Shown one piece after another: positions 25,362-34,895 of a stretch of 64,000 bases of DNA. The stretch's first letter is position 1. Each line of letters starts with the position of its first letter. The notes under the pieces were generated by a model that was not told the DNA's origin, did not search any database, and saw only the letters and a program-made list of their open reading frames with translations. Both the position numbers and the translations under genes were made by a program. Source of the DNA: Devosia neptuniae (GTDB lineage: Bacteria > Pseudomonadota > Alphaproteobacteria > Rhizobiales > Devosiaceae); assembly GCF_025452235.1 (NCBI RefSeq), contig NZ_CP104965.1:558001-622000 (forward strand), read 5' to 3'.

Positions 25362-26288
25362 TTGCAGGTCTATCTGCCGATCGCCGAGCTATCGATGAAC
25401 CTCTTTTTCCTTGTGGGGATCGGGGGGGCAGTCGGATTCCTGTCGGGTCTGTTCGGCGTGGGCGGGGGGTTCCTGCTGACGCCGCTGCTGATTTTCTCCG
25501 GCGTGCCGGCGCCCGTTGCGGTGGCTTCGGTCACCGGACAGGTGGTAGCGGCCTCCACCTCGGGGGCGCTCAGTCACTACCGGCGCGGCGGCATCGATCT
25601 GCATCTGGCCATGTATCTGGTGCTGTCGGGCGTGCTGGGGGCGTTCGGCGGCGTCGCGACCTTTGCCGTGCTGCGCGATGCGGGGCAGCTCGACCTGTTC
25701 ATTTCCGTCGGCTTCCTGGTTTTGCTGGGCTTTGTGGGCACGTTGATGCTCAACGAGGCAATCCGCGCCATCATCAAGCAGCGCAAGGGCGTGGTGGTCC
25801 GCGAGCGGCTGCCCAACCAGCATAACTGGATGCACCGGCTGCCGATGCGCGTGCGGTTCAAGAAGAGCCGGCTCTATATCAGCGTCTTGCCCGTGCTGAT
25901 CATCGGGCTGTTCATCGGCTTTGTGGGGTCGTTGCTGGGCATTGGCGGCGGTTTCATCATGGTGCCGGCGCTGGTTTACCTGCTGCGGGTGCCGGGCAAT
26001 GTGGTGATCGGCACCTCGCTGGCGCAGGTGGTGGCGATGATGGCGGCGACCACGATCCTGCATGCCGTGCAGAGCCAAAGCGTTGATATCATGCTGGCTT
26101 TCTGCCTGATGGTGGGCGGCACAGCGGGGGCGCAATTCGGGGCTTCGGCGGGCAAGCATTTGCGCGGCGAGCAATTGCGGGGGCTGTTGGCCATATTGGT
26201 GCTCGCCGTGGCGATCCGCTTCGGGCTGTCGCTGATATTGGCGCCGGCCGATCCGTTCAGCATGGCCGTGCTGGGTGGCGCGCGATGA
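25362..26288 (+). CDS. TauE/SafE-family sulfite/sulfonate exporter
   Basis: A 308-residue integral membrane protein with two repeated halves, each carrying the glycine-rich TauE signature (GFLSGLFGVGGGFLLTPLLI and GFVGSLLGIGGGFIMVPALV). About eight TM helices are expected. The TTG at 25362 gives MQVYLPIAELSMN, matching the N-terminus I recall for close relatives; ATG at 25395 is the alternative. It overlaps the TIGR02186 gene by four bases. A role in export or import of a sulfur-containing anion is inferred from family and from the rhodanese gene downstream. Confidence 0.87.
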   Translation: MQVYLPIAELSMNLFFLVGIGGAVGFLSGLFGVGGGFLLTPLLIFSGVPAPVAVASVTGQVVAASTSGALSHYRRGGIDLHLAMYLVLSGVLGAFGGVATFAVLRDAGQLDLFISVGFLVLLGFVGTLMLNEAIRAIIKQRKGVVVRERLPNQHNWMHRLPMRVRFKKSRLYISVLPVLIIGLFIGFVGSLLGIGGGFIMVPALVYLLRVPGNVVIGTSLAQVVAMMAATTILHAVQSQSVDIMLAFCLMVGGTAGAQFGASAGKHLRGEQLRGLLAILVLAVAIRFGLSLILAPADPFSMAVLGGAR

Positions 26289-27043
26289 AATGGTGGCTGG
26301 CCCTCATGCTGGCTTTCTTGCTGGCCGGCACGGCGCGGGCTGAGCGGCTGGTCTCGCAATTGTCCAATGACAGCGTCGAGATCACCTCGAGCTTTGATGG
26401 CGAGCGGATGAATTTTTTCGGCACGATCATGCCGGATGCCGGGTCCGAGCAGAAATTCGTGACCGGGCCATTCCATGTGGTGGTCGTCGTTTTGGGGCCG
26501 ACACAGAACCGGGTGGCGCGGCAGATGACCAATAATTTTGGCATCTGGCTCAACACAGACCAGGTCGAATTCGACAATTTTCCAAGCTATTTCCAGGTGT
26601 TGTCGAGCGCGCGACTGCGCGACATCACCGATATCACGACGCTGACCACCGAATATATTCTGCCCGAAGCCCATACGCTGGTGGCCAATGATGCGGGCTG
26701 GTGGAAGACCGCGGTATTCGGGCGCGAACTGGTGCGACTGATGACCGAGCAGGGGCTGTTCGGGGTCAATGAAGGCGGCGTCAACTTCCTGGCGGATAAC
26801 TTTTATTCAGCCCGGCTGACCCTGCCCAGCAATGCGCCACCGGGGCCCTATATTGCGCTGACCTATGTGTTCAAGGACGGCAAAGTGATTGCGCGCAAGT
26901 CGGAAGGCTTTGCGGTGCGCAAGATCGGGTTTGAGCGGTTCCTGGCACTGTCGGCGGTACAGCAGCCGCTGCTTTATGGGCTGGTCTGCGTGGCGCTGGC
27001 GCTGTTCACCGGCTGGCTGGGCGGCGTGTTGTTCAGGCGCTGA
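26285..27043 (+). CDS. TIGR02186 family membrane-anchored protein
   Basis: A 252-residue protein with signal peptide (MALMLAFLLAGTARA-like, cleavage near residue 19), a periplasmic beta-rich body and a C-terminal TM helix (about 228-248: LLYGLVCVALALFTGWLGG). It matches TIGR02186, a family of unknown function coupled to TauE-type transporters in alphaproteobacteria. The ATGA overlap with the transporter gene indicates translational coupling and probably a physical partnership in the inner membrane. Confidence 0.83.
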   Translation: MKWWLALMLAFLLAGTARAERLVSQLSNDSVEITSSFDGERMNFFGTIMPDAGSEQKFVTGPFHVVVVVLGPTQNRVARQMTNNFGIWLNTDQVEFDNFPSYFQVLSSARLRDITDITTLTTEYILPEAHTLVANDAGWWKTAVFGRELVRLMTEQGLFGVNEGGVNFLADNFYSARLTLPSNAPPGPYIALTYVFKDGKVIARKSEGFAVRKIGFERFLALSAVQQPLLYGLVCVALALFTGWLGGVLFRR

Positions 27044-27168
27044 TTTTTTCCGCCGCATGGCTTTGTAGAGAAAGCAATATTCCTCCCGCGCCGGACATAA
27101 GCAAAGCCATGTGCTGTGAATGTCTATCGAGTTAGTTGATAATCGGCCGTCCACATCTGGAGGCTGAA

Positions 27169-28461
27169 ATGACTGCACACCGTTCGACCGTCAAACCCTT
27201 CCTGCGCTCTGCTGTTACGGCGCTGTCGCTCAATGCCCTGGCGCTCGGCATGGCTCCGGCCGGCATGGTCCTGATGACGGTCGCGGCCCAGGCACAGACG
27301 CAGGCTTCCATCATTACCGGCCAGGCGGAATTCGAGGCACTGATTGCCGAGGGCGCCAAGCTCATCGACGTGCGCTCGCCCACGGCCTATGCCGAAGGCC
27401 ACGTGGCTGGCGCCATCAACCTGCCCTGGCAGGCGCTCAACGTTTCGGAAAGCGACGGCATCCGCAACGAATTTGCCGGCGACGCCGAATTTGAACGCCT
27501 GCTCGGCGAAGCGGGCCTGAGCTATGATGACACGATCCTGATCTATGACACCACGGCCCTGCCCGGCCGCGCCTATGTCGCGTTCGTCTATGCCGGCTTC
27601 GAAAATGTGCATGTGCTGGATGGCGGCATCGGCGCCTGGCAGGGCGGGCTAACCCAGGACGTGCCGCAGGTTGCGGCGACCACATTCACGCTGACCCGCA
27701 AGAACGATATCCGCGTCGACAAGGATTATGTGGCCGGCAAGATTGGCGACGCCGGATCGGTCATCATCGATGGCCGCAATCTCGATGCCTACGAGGACGG
27801 CCATATTCCGGGGGCACAGGCGTTGCCGGCGTCGAGCCTGTTGACCAAAACGGCCACCCTGCAGTCTCAGCCCGTGCTACAGCGCCTGCTCGATACGGCC
27901 GGCGTCAGCCCCGATCGCGAGGTCGTTTCCTATTGCGGCAGTGGCGTTGCGGCGGCCAATAATTATCTGGCGCTGCGCAATCTGGGCTATGAAAATGTCG
28001 TGCTCTACGACGCGAGCTGGGACGAATGGAGCCGCGATCCGCGCGCCGGCCAGCAGGTCTCGCTCGCCAATTACACCTTCGAGGGCACGCCGCTGACGGG
28101 CAATGGCCCTGCCTTCCTCGATGCCGATGAGGTCAAGGCTTTGGCTGCTGACCCCAATGTCGTCGTGGTGGATGTACGCTCGCCATCCGACTATGCCGCC
28201 GGCCACATTCCTGGCTCGGTCAATGTGTTTTGGGATGACACTTTCGATGGCGATCGCGTGCTGAAGTCCCCCGAGGAATTGCAGGCGCTCTATGCCGCGG
28301 CCGGCGTGACGCCGGACAAACGCGTGGTGCTCTTCACGCGCGGTGGCCTGCAACTCTCGCACAGCTTCACCGTGCTCAACCTGCTCGGGTTCAGCGATAT
28401 CGACTTCTTCACCGGCAAGTTCGAAGGCTGGCAGAACGGCGCGTTCCGCCCGGCAGTGTAA
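27169..28461 (+). CDS. periplasmic triple-rhodanese sulfurtransferase
   Basis: A 430-residue exported protein: signal peptide (about 1-43, ending AAQAQ) and three rhodanese domains (about 47-160, 180-290, 310-425). Only the middle domain has the active-site Cys (VVSYCGSGVAAANN, C256). The equivalent loop has Asp127 in domain 1 (LIYDTTALPGR) and Thr390 in domain 3 (VLFTRGGLQLS). GGAGG sits five bases before the ATG at 27169. The enzyme should transfer sulfane sulfur in the periplasm, and its position after the TauE/TIGR02186 pair suggests oxidised-sulfur handling. Confidence 0.88.
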   Translation: MTAHRSTVKPFLRSAVTALSLNALALGMAPAGMVLMTVAAQAQTQASIITGQAEFEALIAEGAKLIDVRSPTAYAEGHVAGAINLPWQALNVSESDGIRNEFAGDAEFERLLGEAGLSYDDTILIYDTTALPGRAYVAFVYAGFENVHVLDGGIGAWQGGLTQDVPQVAATTFTLTRKNDIRVDKDYVAGKIGDAGSVIIDGRNLDAYEDGHIPGAQALPASSLLTKTATLQSQPVLQRLLDTAGVSPDREVVSYCGSGVAAANNYLALRNLGYENVVLYDASWDEWSRDPRAGQQVSLANYTFEGTPLTGNGPAFLDADEVKALAADPNVVVVDVRSPSDYAAGHIPGSVNVFWDDTFDGDRVLKSPEELQALYAAAGVTPDKRVVLFTRGGLQLSHSFTVLNLLGFSDIDFFTGKFEGWQNGAFRPAV

Positions 28462-28479
28462 ATCGCAACGGTGCGGGGT

Positions 28480-29186
28480 CTAGCCCCGCACCAACCGCTT
28501 GGGGCTGATCGGATAGGTGCGGTCTTTTCCCAGCATCGTGACTTCAAGTGAGGGCCAGTTTAGCAGGCCGATGAAGGGCGGGGATAGAATGTTGATCGAG
28601 CCAGTGGAGCTGCCATAGGCAGGCAGGATCATGAGGCGATTGTCGTGCACGAAGCAGGGGCGGCGGGTGGAGCGGCCGGCCATGAAGATGTGGGCGGCGG
28701 GATGTAAGTGCCCGGAAATCAAGCCAGAAATGCCGCGCTGTGGCTCGTGGGCGAGGGTCAGTCCGCCCAGTTCCAGGCTGGGCAGGCAGCTGCCGCCGAG
28801 GGCATGCGGGGCCGGATCGTGGTTGCCGGAGAGCCAGGTAAAATCGACCAGATCGGTGAGCGCATCGAGGTGCATCCGGTCCGCATTGGTTAACAGACTG
28901 CTAGCATCGACGCGGTGAAAACTGTCACCTAGCGAAATCAGGCGCTGCGCACCGGTGCGGCGCAAATCTGCCTCGAGGCGGCGCAGGGTGAGACCGGTAT
29001 CGTAGGGGGCAGAAGCTGGCCGGCACGGGCGAAGCTGCTCATCTTTTCGAGATGCAGATCGGCGACGAGCAAAGTCGCCTCGGCGCGCCAATAGAGGGCG
29101 CCGGAGGGGAGCGGTTCGAAATTGTGTCCGGCAAAGCGCAGCAACGGGGTCTCCGTTATCTGACTTTGATATAATGCCTGGCTCAC
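28480..29186 (-). pseudogene. pdeM: ligase-associated phosphodiesterase PdeM, frameshifted
   Basis: A metallophosphoesterase in two frames. The first (from ATG 29186) carries VADLHLEKMSSFARAGQLLP; the second carries YDTGLTLRRLEADLRR, GDSFHR, SGNHDP and GHLHP, together the full five-motif fold of about 235 residues. The break is at a run of five G (29005-29009, C on the coding strand); one added base restores a single frame. PdeM is encoded beside the Lhr-like helicase in the ligase-associated DNA-damage module. The start overlaps the stop of lhr by four bases. Real mutation or sequencing error cannot be told apart here. Confidence 0.82.
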
Positions 29187-31668
29187 GATTGGCCGAGGGC
29201 CTCGCGCATCAATTCATCTGCAGCATCCGCCATAGCTGATTCGCGGCCTTCTCCGAAAATCGGTTCGCGGCCGATATCGAGCATGACGGGGACGGCGAGC
29301 GGGGAAATGCGCTCAAGCGGCTGGTGCACAATGTGGCTGCGGATGCGCGCCAGCATGTCGCCCAGCCGCTCGATATCGAGCAGGCCGCGGGCGGCGTCGC
29401 GGCGAGTGGCCTGGATCAGGATGTGGTCGGGCTCGTGCTGGTAGAGCACGTCATAGATCAGGTCCGAGCTCATGGTGATCTGGCGGCCGGTCTTTTCCTT
29501 GCCGGGGTGACGACGCTCGATCAGCCCAGCGATGATGGCGCAGTTGCGGAAGGTGCGTTTCATCAAGGCCGATTCATCGAGCCAGTCTTCGAGGTCGTCG
29601 CCCAGCATGTCCTGGGAGAAAAGGTCATCGAGGGAGAGGCGGCCGGTTTTGATCAGGGCGGAGAGATCGCCCAGGCCCCAGATGGCGAGGGCATATTCGC
29701 TGGCGACAAAGCCAAGGGGACGGGCGCGGGCGCGTTCGAGCCTTCGGGTAAGCAGCATGCCCAGGGTCTGGTGCGCCAGCCGCCCCTCGAAGGGATAGCA
29801 GACTAGAAAATTCTGCGTGCCGCGCGGGAAGGTTTCGACCAGCAGGCTATCGCGGCGGGGCAGTACCGAGACATCGCGCTGCAGGCGCAGCCAATCGCTG
29901 ACCTGATCGGGCAGCACGCCCCAGCTTTGCGGACTATCGAGCATGCGGCGGACGCGATCGGCCAGATAGGTCGAGAGCGGGAATTTGCCGCCCATATAGG
30001 AGGGGATTTTGGGATTGGCGGCCTGGGCGCGGCTGACAAAGGCCTCGTTGTCCTTCATGCCCTCGAAGGCGACGATTTCGCCGCCGAACATGAAGGTATC
30101 GCCCGGCAGTAATGTGCCGAAGAAATACTCTTCCATTTCGCCCAGCACGCGGCCACCCGCGCCAATGGGGCTATTGGTCTGCCCCTTCTTGAAGCCCCTG
30201 CCCCGCACCAAGCGCACCCGCACCATGGGCTCTTCGATAATGGTGCCGATATTGAGCCGGTATTGCTGGGCGACCTGGGGATTGGCGATGCGCCACAGAC
30301 CGTCCTCAGTGCGCTTGAGGCGGGCATAGCGCTCATAGGCGCGCAGGGCATAGCCGCCGGTGGCGACGAAATCGAGGATGCGATCGAATTGGGGGCGCGG
30401 CAGATCGCGATAGGGCCAGGCATGGCTGATTTCGGCGAAGAGATCGTCGGCCGTGAAGGGGGCGGCGCAGGCCATGCCCAGAATGTGTTGGGCCAGCACG
30501 TCATAGCCGCCCGAGACCGGATCTTCGCTATCCTGATGGCTTTCGGCGACGGCCTCGACGGCGGCTTCGCATTCGAGCACTTCAAAGCGATTGGAGGGCA
30601 CCAGCACGGCCTTGGAGGGCTCATCGAGCCGGTGATTGGCGCGGCCAATGCGTTGCAGCATGCGCGAACTGCCCTTGGGGGCGCCGACCTGAACGACCAG
30701 ATCGACATCGCCCCAGTCAATGCCCAGATCCAGGGTTGAGGTGCAGACCACGGCCTTGAGCGCGCCCGAGACCATCGCGCTTTCCACCTTGCGGCGCTGT
30801 TCGACCGAGAGCGAGCCATGATGCAGTGCGATGGGCAGCAGATCATCATTGATGGCCCAGAGCCCCTGAAACAGCATCTCGGCCTGGCTGCGCGTATTGA
30901 CGAAAAGCAGCGTGGTGCGGTGCTGCTTGATGGTCTCGTAGAGGTCGCGATGGGCGTAATTGGCGGAATGGCCGGCCCAAGGCAGCCGCTGCTCGGTGTG
31001 CAGGATCGAGAGCACCGGGGGGCGCCGCCGGTGGCGGTGAGGAGATGGGTGTCGCTGTCTTGGAGGGGTTGGGCGATCCAGTCGCGCAGCAGGTCGGGCC
31101 GGGCGACGGTGGCGCTAAGGGCGGTGATGCGCAGGTCTGGCGCGAGGCGGGTGATGCGGGCCAGAGCGAGGGAGAGCAGTTCGCCGCGCTTGGAGGTGAC
31201 CAGAGCGTGGAGTTCGTCGAGCACGATGCGGCGGAGCGAGCCAAAGAACAGTTCGGCATGGGGGTGGCTGATCAAGAGGGCCAATTGCTCGGGCGTGGTC
31301 AGCAGAATATGGGGCGGATTGCTGCGCTGGCGCGCGCGGCGGGATGCGGGGGTATCGCCGGTGCGGGTCTCGACTTTGATGTTGAGGCCCATTTCGGCGA
31401 TGGGGGTGGCGAGATTGCGCTGTACATCGACGGCCAGGGCCTTGAGCGGGGAGACATAGAGGGTGTGGAGGCCTTCGAACTTGCCGTCTACCAGATCGGT
31501 GAGGGTGGGCAGGAAGCCGGCGAGGGTCTTGCCGGCGCCGGTGGGGGCGATGAGGAGGGCCGAGGCATTGGCGTTCCAGCTGGCGAGGACATCGAGCTGG
31601 TGGGCGCGGGGCGACCAGCCCTTGGTGGTGAACCAGTTGGCGATGATGGGGGGCAGGATTGGGGTCAC
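29183..31668 (-). pseudogene. lhr: ligase-associated DEXH helicase (Lhr type), frameshifted
   Basis: About 828 codons in two frames. The first (ATG 31668) has Walker A LLIAPTGAGKTLAGF, DEXH motif VLDELHAL and SAT motif ITALSATVARP. The second has RecA2 motifs TLLFVNTRSQAEMLFQGLW, STLDLGIDWGDVDLVVQ and QRIGRANHR, then the winged-helix and C-terminal Lhr domains. The frames meet at six G (31017-31022); one added base gives TGGAPPVLSILHTEQ and joins them. The enzyme is a 3'-5' ssDNA-dependent helicase of DNA repair. It is coupled to pdeM downstream. The associated ligase gene is not in the window. Confidence 0.88.
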
Positions 31669-31743
31669 GGTGTGCCCAACCCGGAACCAAGCGGCATCGG
31701 GGAGGCACGATCCCGCTTTTTCGCAAACGCGAAAAAGCTGACA

Positions 31744-31963
31744 TCCCTCCCCCTTGAGGGGAGGGATTGAGGGAGGGGGTCGTGCGGCTCTTGCGCAAAT
31801 GCACCAAGGACCCCCTCCCCGGCCCTCCCCTCAAGGGGGAGGGAGGCGAAGGAGTCGGGAGATTTCGGCTGGTGAGTTGGTAGAGGCCGAGGGAGCAACC
31901 GGCATCGAGCATATTGATGCCGCAGCACCCCCACCCTAGCCCTCCCCACAAGGGGGAGGGAAC
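31744..31963. repeat. dispersed repeat family B, copy 1 plus fragment
   Basis: TCCCTCCCCCTTGAGGGGAG at the left and CCCTCCCCTCAAGGGGGAGG at the right of 31744-31847 form a composite palindrome. A partial copy (CCCCACAAGGGGGAGGGAAC) lies at about 31943-31962. Similar full copies are at 42474-42570 and 45277-45380. It fills most of the 440-base gap between lhr and the DUF6460 gene. Confidence 0.85.
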
Positions 31964-32107
31964 TGCATCGCGTCCTGTCGAGGCGCTGAGCTAGCTTCCT
32001 CCTGGAGGTGACGATACCGTCTAAAGTCACGGGACAGGCCTTCTGCAAATCATAAAAGAGCCTATATGATCGCCAAGTAACTCAACAGAGCATGTGAGGG
32101 TTCAGCG

Positions 32108-32401
32108 ATGAGCGAGCAATATGAGAGCCAGCCGCGCCAGCGCAGCGGTTTGGAGCGCCTGTTGGGCGAGCGGCCGGGCGGGCTGCTTATCCGGCTGGTG
32201 GTGTTGTCGCTGATCGTGGGCTTTGTCATGGCGGTGCTGGGCTTTGATGCCCGCGATGTCGTGCAGGGCGCGGTGCGGCTGGTGCAAGACGCCTTGCGCG
32301 ATGGCACGGGCGTATTGGGCAATATGGTCAGCTATACGCTGGCGGGCGCCGCGCTGGTGGTGCCGATCTGGATCGTGCTGCGCCTGCTCAAGAGGCGCTG
32401 A
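32108..32401 (+). CDS. DUF6460-type small membrane protein
   Basis: A 97-residue protein with a charged N-terminus, one or two TM helices (about 28-46: LIRLVVLSLIVGFVMAVLGF; about 76-93: AGAALVVPIWIVLRLL) and an amphipathic segment between them (DARDVVQGAVRLVQDALRDG). It resembles the DUF6460 family of alphaproteobacteria; function unknown. Its stop overlaps the start of the kinase gene (TGATG), so the pair is translationally coupled. Confidence 0.7.
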   Translation: MSEQYESQPRQRSGLERLLGERPGGLLIRLVVLSLIVGFVMAVLGFDARDVVQGAVRLVQDALRDGTGVLGNMVSYTLAGAALVVPIWIVLRLLKRR

Positions 32402-33072
32402 TGGGTCCGGGCCGGCTCAAGCTTACCCCGCAGCAGGCGCTGTCGCGGCTGGTGCCGCATATTCTGGAAATGGAAAGCCTGGCCCATAAGCGCATCGCCA
32501 TCGGGTTGGCGGGCGGGCCGGGCACGGGCAAATCGACCTTGGCAGCGGAGCTGGTCACCATGCTCAATGCCACCCATCCGGGGAGCGCCGCGCTGGTGCC
32601 GATGGATGGGTTTCATATGCGCCACGCCAAGCTCGAGGCCATGGGGCAGACCGATTACAAGGGCGCGCCGCATACGTTTGAGGGCGCGGATTTCGTTGAT
32701 TTTCTGCATCACCTCAAGAGCGCGACGGGCGTGGTCAGCGGGCCGGGCTATTCGCGCAAGATCGAGGACGTGGTGGAGAATGCCTTTGCCGTGCAGCCCG
32801 AAGTGCGGGTGCTGGTGGTGGAGGGCAATTATCTGCTGCTGAGCGAGGGGCCGTTTGCCGGCGTGCGGCCGCTGCTCGATTATGCCGTGTTTATCGATGT
32901 GCCGCGCGAGCTGGTGCGCCAGCGGCTAATGAAGCGGCATGGCGAGGAGGGCCTGTTTACGCCCGAACGCAACGCGGCGCATATCGAGCGCAATGATTTG
33001 CCGAATTATGACCTGGTCAGCGCTTCGCAGGACCGGGCGGATGTGGTGATCGAACTGGTGGTGGAGCGGTGA
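32401..33072 (+). CDS. P-loop nucleoside/pantothenate kinase-like protein
   Basis: A 223-residue P-loop kinase related to uridine and pantothenate kinases. It has Walker A GLAGGPGTGKSTLAAELVTM (about 35-54), the acceptor region VPMDGFHMRHAKLEA, VVEGNYLLLSEGPF and a lid with RQRLMKRHGEEG. Relatives include fructose-operon kinases and the E. coli YggC/FrcK group. The substrate cannot be deduced. It is the middle gene of a coupled three-gene operon between two small membrane proteins. Confidence 0.82.
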   Translation: MGPGRLKLTPQQALSRLVPHILEMESLAHKRIAIGLAGGPGTGKSTLAAELVTMLNATHPGSAALVPMDGFHMRHAKLEAMGQTDYKGAPHTFEGADFVDFLHHLKSATGVVSGPGYSRKIEDVVENAFAVQPEVRVLVVEGNYLLLSEGPFAGVRPLLDYAVFIDVPRELVRQRLMKRHGEEGLFTPERNAAHIERNDLPNYDLVSASQDRADVVIELVVER

Positions 33073-33281
33073 GCATGGGCAAGACGCTGGTTCTGGCGCT
33101 GGCGATTTTGCTGGGTGCCGTGGTGGTGGCCGGCGCGGTGGTGTTGCGGCCGACGGGATTTGGGCAATGTGTGGGCGTGGTCAGCGCGGAGATTGAGCGC
33201 GACAATCCCACCGCCACACTGGACCCGCGCGACGTGGAAGTGCAGGCAGCGAAGGTTTGCTCGGGATATGAGGGCAATTAG
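33069..33281 (+). CDS. small exported or membrane-anchored protein
   Basis: A 70-residue protein with an N-terminal hydrophobic segment (about 5-26: TLVLALAILLGAVVVAGAVV) and a short polar domain with two Cys (FGQCVGVVS and AAKVCSGYEG) that could form a disulfide in the periplasm. It starts at GTG 33069, overlapping the kinase stop, or ATG 33075. No family recognised. Confidence 0.65.
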   Translation: MSMGKTLVLALAILLGAVVVAGAVVLRPTGFGQCVGVVSAEIERDNPTATLDPRDVEVQAAKVCSGYEGN

Positions 33282-33294
33282 GCCACCAGAATTC

Positions 33295-33318
33295 TCCCTC
33301 CCCCGCGCGGGGGAGGGA
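33295..33318. terminator. perfect hairpin between convergent genes
   Basis: TCCCTCCCCC, loop GCGC, GGGGGAGGGA, with AATT flanks extending the dyad. It separates the kinase operon (ends 33281) from the convergent quinone reductase (ends 33336). Without a T tract it is at best a weak terminator; the arms resemble repeat family B. Confidence 0.5.
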
Positions 33319-33335
33319 ATTGGACGCGAGAACTC

Positions 33336-34322
33336 TCAGCCCAGCATGATCACGGTCTTGCCGAGGTCGCCGCGTTCGACGGATTCGTGGGCGGCGACGA
33401 TATCGTCGAGGGTCAGGACCCGGCCGATCTGGTGGGTCAGCTGGCCGGCCTCCAGGGCCGCACTGATGCCGGCTGCAGCTTCGGCATGGGCCTCGGCGGA
33501 CATGACATAGACCAGCACGAAGCGGATGGTGGCATCTAGAAAGACCATCGGCCAGAAGGGGATAGTCGGTTCGGGCACCGCATCGCTGGCATAGGTGGCG
33601 ACGACGCCGTTGGGAGCCAGGGTCTTGCCGATCAGCTCGAGATTGGCGCCGAAAGCGACTTCGACGAAGCGATCGACGCCCCTGCCCTTGGGATCGCCCG
33701 TGAACGCCGCAACGCGGGCCGGCAGGTCATTGGTATGGCGATTGAGGACCAGATCGGCACCAGCGGCCTTGGCGGACGCTGCGGCCTCGTCATTGCCAAC
33801 CGAGGCGATCACGCGAGCGCCACCATGCTTGGCGAACTGGATGGCATAGCGGCCGACAGCGCCGGCGCCACCGGACACGAACACGGTCTTGCCGGTGACG
33901 GAGCCATCGGCGAAGACGCAGCGATAGGCGGTCATGGCAGGAATGCCGAGGCAGGCGCCTTCCTCGAAGCTGGCGCCATCGGGTAGGCGAACGGCCTTGT
34001 GGGCGGGGAGCGTGGTATATTCGGCGGCGGAGCCATTCCAGCGCCCAAGCTGGGATTCGTAGAACCAGACGCGCTCGCCGATGCGACCCTCAAGTTCGGG
34101 GGAGCCCACGGCGACAATTTCGCCGGCGCCATCCTGATTGGGTACGATCTGCGGGAAGGCCATGGCGCCGTTGCCGCTGCGGCCCTTGGTGTCGGATGGA
34201 TTGACGCCCGAGGCACGGACACGGATCAGCACTTCGCCGGGCGCAGGCGTCGGCGTCGGCAGTTCGCCGACTTGCAAGACGTCGCGGGCGGGACCCTTGG
34301 TGGAATACCAGGCAGCTTTCAT
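33336..34322 (-). CDS. NADPH:quinone reductase (zinc-independent MDR family)
   Basis: A 328-residue medium-chain reductase: GroES-like N-terminal part (GEVLIRVRASGVNPSDTKGR) and Rossmann domain with KTVFVSGGAGAVGRYAIQFA. No structural or catalytic zinc Cys sets are seen, matching quinone oxidoreductases. It is divergent from an HxlR regulator with palindromic sites between; such pairs usually respond to quinone or aldehyde electrophiles. Confidence 0.88.
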   Translation of the reverse strand: MKAAWYSTKGPARDVLQVGELPTPTPAPGEVLIRVRASGVNPSDTKGRSGNGAMAFPQIVPNQDGAGEIVAVGSPELEGRIGERVWFYESQLGRWNGSAAEYTTLPAHKAVRLPDGASFEEGACLGIPAMTAYRCVFADGSVTGKTVFVSGGAGAVGRYAIQFAKHGGARVIASVGNDEAAASAKAAGADLVLNRHTNDLPARVAAFTGDPKGRGVDRFVEVAFGANLELIGKTLAPNGVVATYASDAVPEPTIPFWPMVFLDATIRFVLVYVMSAEAHAEAAAGISAALEAGQLTHQIGRVLTLDDIVAAHESVERGDLGKTVIMLG

Positions 34323-34377
34323 TTTGCACGTTCCTCTTGTTTCCCAGCCTAACTAGGTCTTCAATGCATTTGATAAC

Positions 34378-34416
34378 AGTACGTACAAAGAGAACATGTA
34401 CTATCATGAATGATAG
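34378..34416. promoter_or_regulatory. HxlR-type operator region
   Basis: AGTAC (34378-34382) and GTACT (34398-34402) form one dyad, and CTATCATGAATGATAG (34401-34416) a second perfect dyad overlapping the HxlR start codon. Located between the divergent hxlR and quinone reductase genes, it fits autoregulation. Confidence 0.5.
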
Positions 34417-34786
34417 CACCCCTATCCTGCCCCGGCCCAGCCGCAGGGCCGCCCGCACCGGTTGCGCGGTGGAAGTGACGCTTTCGGTGATCGGGGGCCT
34501 GTGGAAACCGGTGATCCTGTTTCACCTGCTCGGCGGCAAATTGCGCTTCAATGCGCTGTGCCGGATGGTGCCCAACGCCACCGCCCGCATGGTGACGCTG
34601 CAATTACGCGAACTGGAACGGGACGGCGTGATCAACCGCATCGTTTATCCCGAAGTGCCGCCCCGGGTTGAATATGAACTGACCGAGCTTGGGCGCTCGC
34701 TCGAGCCGGTGCTGCTCAGTATGCGCAACTGGGGCACGGGGTTTGCTTTGGACGAGGATCGGCAAGACCTGCAAGTGTGTCCCTGA
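34406..34786 (+). CDS. HxlR family transcriptional regulator
   Basis: A 126-residue winged-helix protein. It has CAVEVTLSVIGGLWKPVILF at about 24-43, the recognition helix in RFNALCRMVPNATARMVTLQ and the wing IVYPEVPPRVEYELTELGRS. One Cys (C24) sits at the N-terminal position used for redox or electrophile sensing in some family members. The ATG at 34406 has no clear ribosome binding site and lies inside a dyad, so the transcript may be leaderless. It probably controls the divergent quinone reductase. Confidence 0.87.
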   Translation: MNDSTPILPRPSRRAARTGCAVEVTLSVIGGLWKPVILFHLLGGKLRFNALCRMVPNATARMVTLQLRELERDGVINRIVYPEVPPRVEYELTELGRSLEPVLLSMRNWGTGFALDEDRQDLQVCP

Positions 34787-34895
34787 GCGAAGCCTCGCGG
34801 CCGCTACCGACTAATGACCGCCCAAGACGCTGCGCAGCCGCAATATCCATTTGAGGTGGAAAATCGCCCTCCCCGCCTCGATCGCCTTCTAAATC

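Noticed and set aside
31744..31963. Possible CRISPR array in the CT-rich repeats
   Set aside because: There are only two or three units with unequal spacers, the repeats are palindromic and dispersed across the window, and no cas genes are present.
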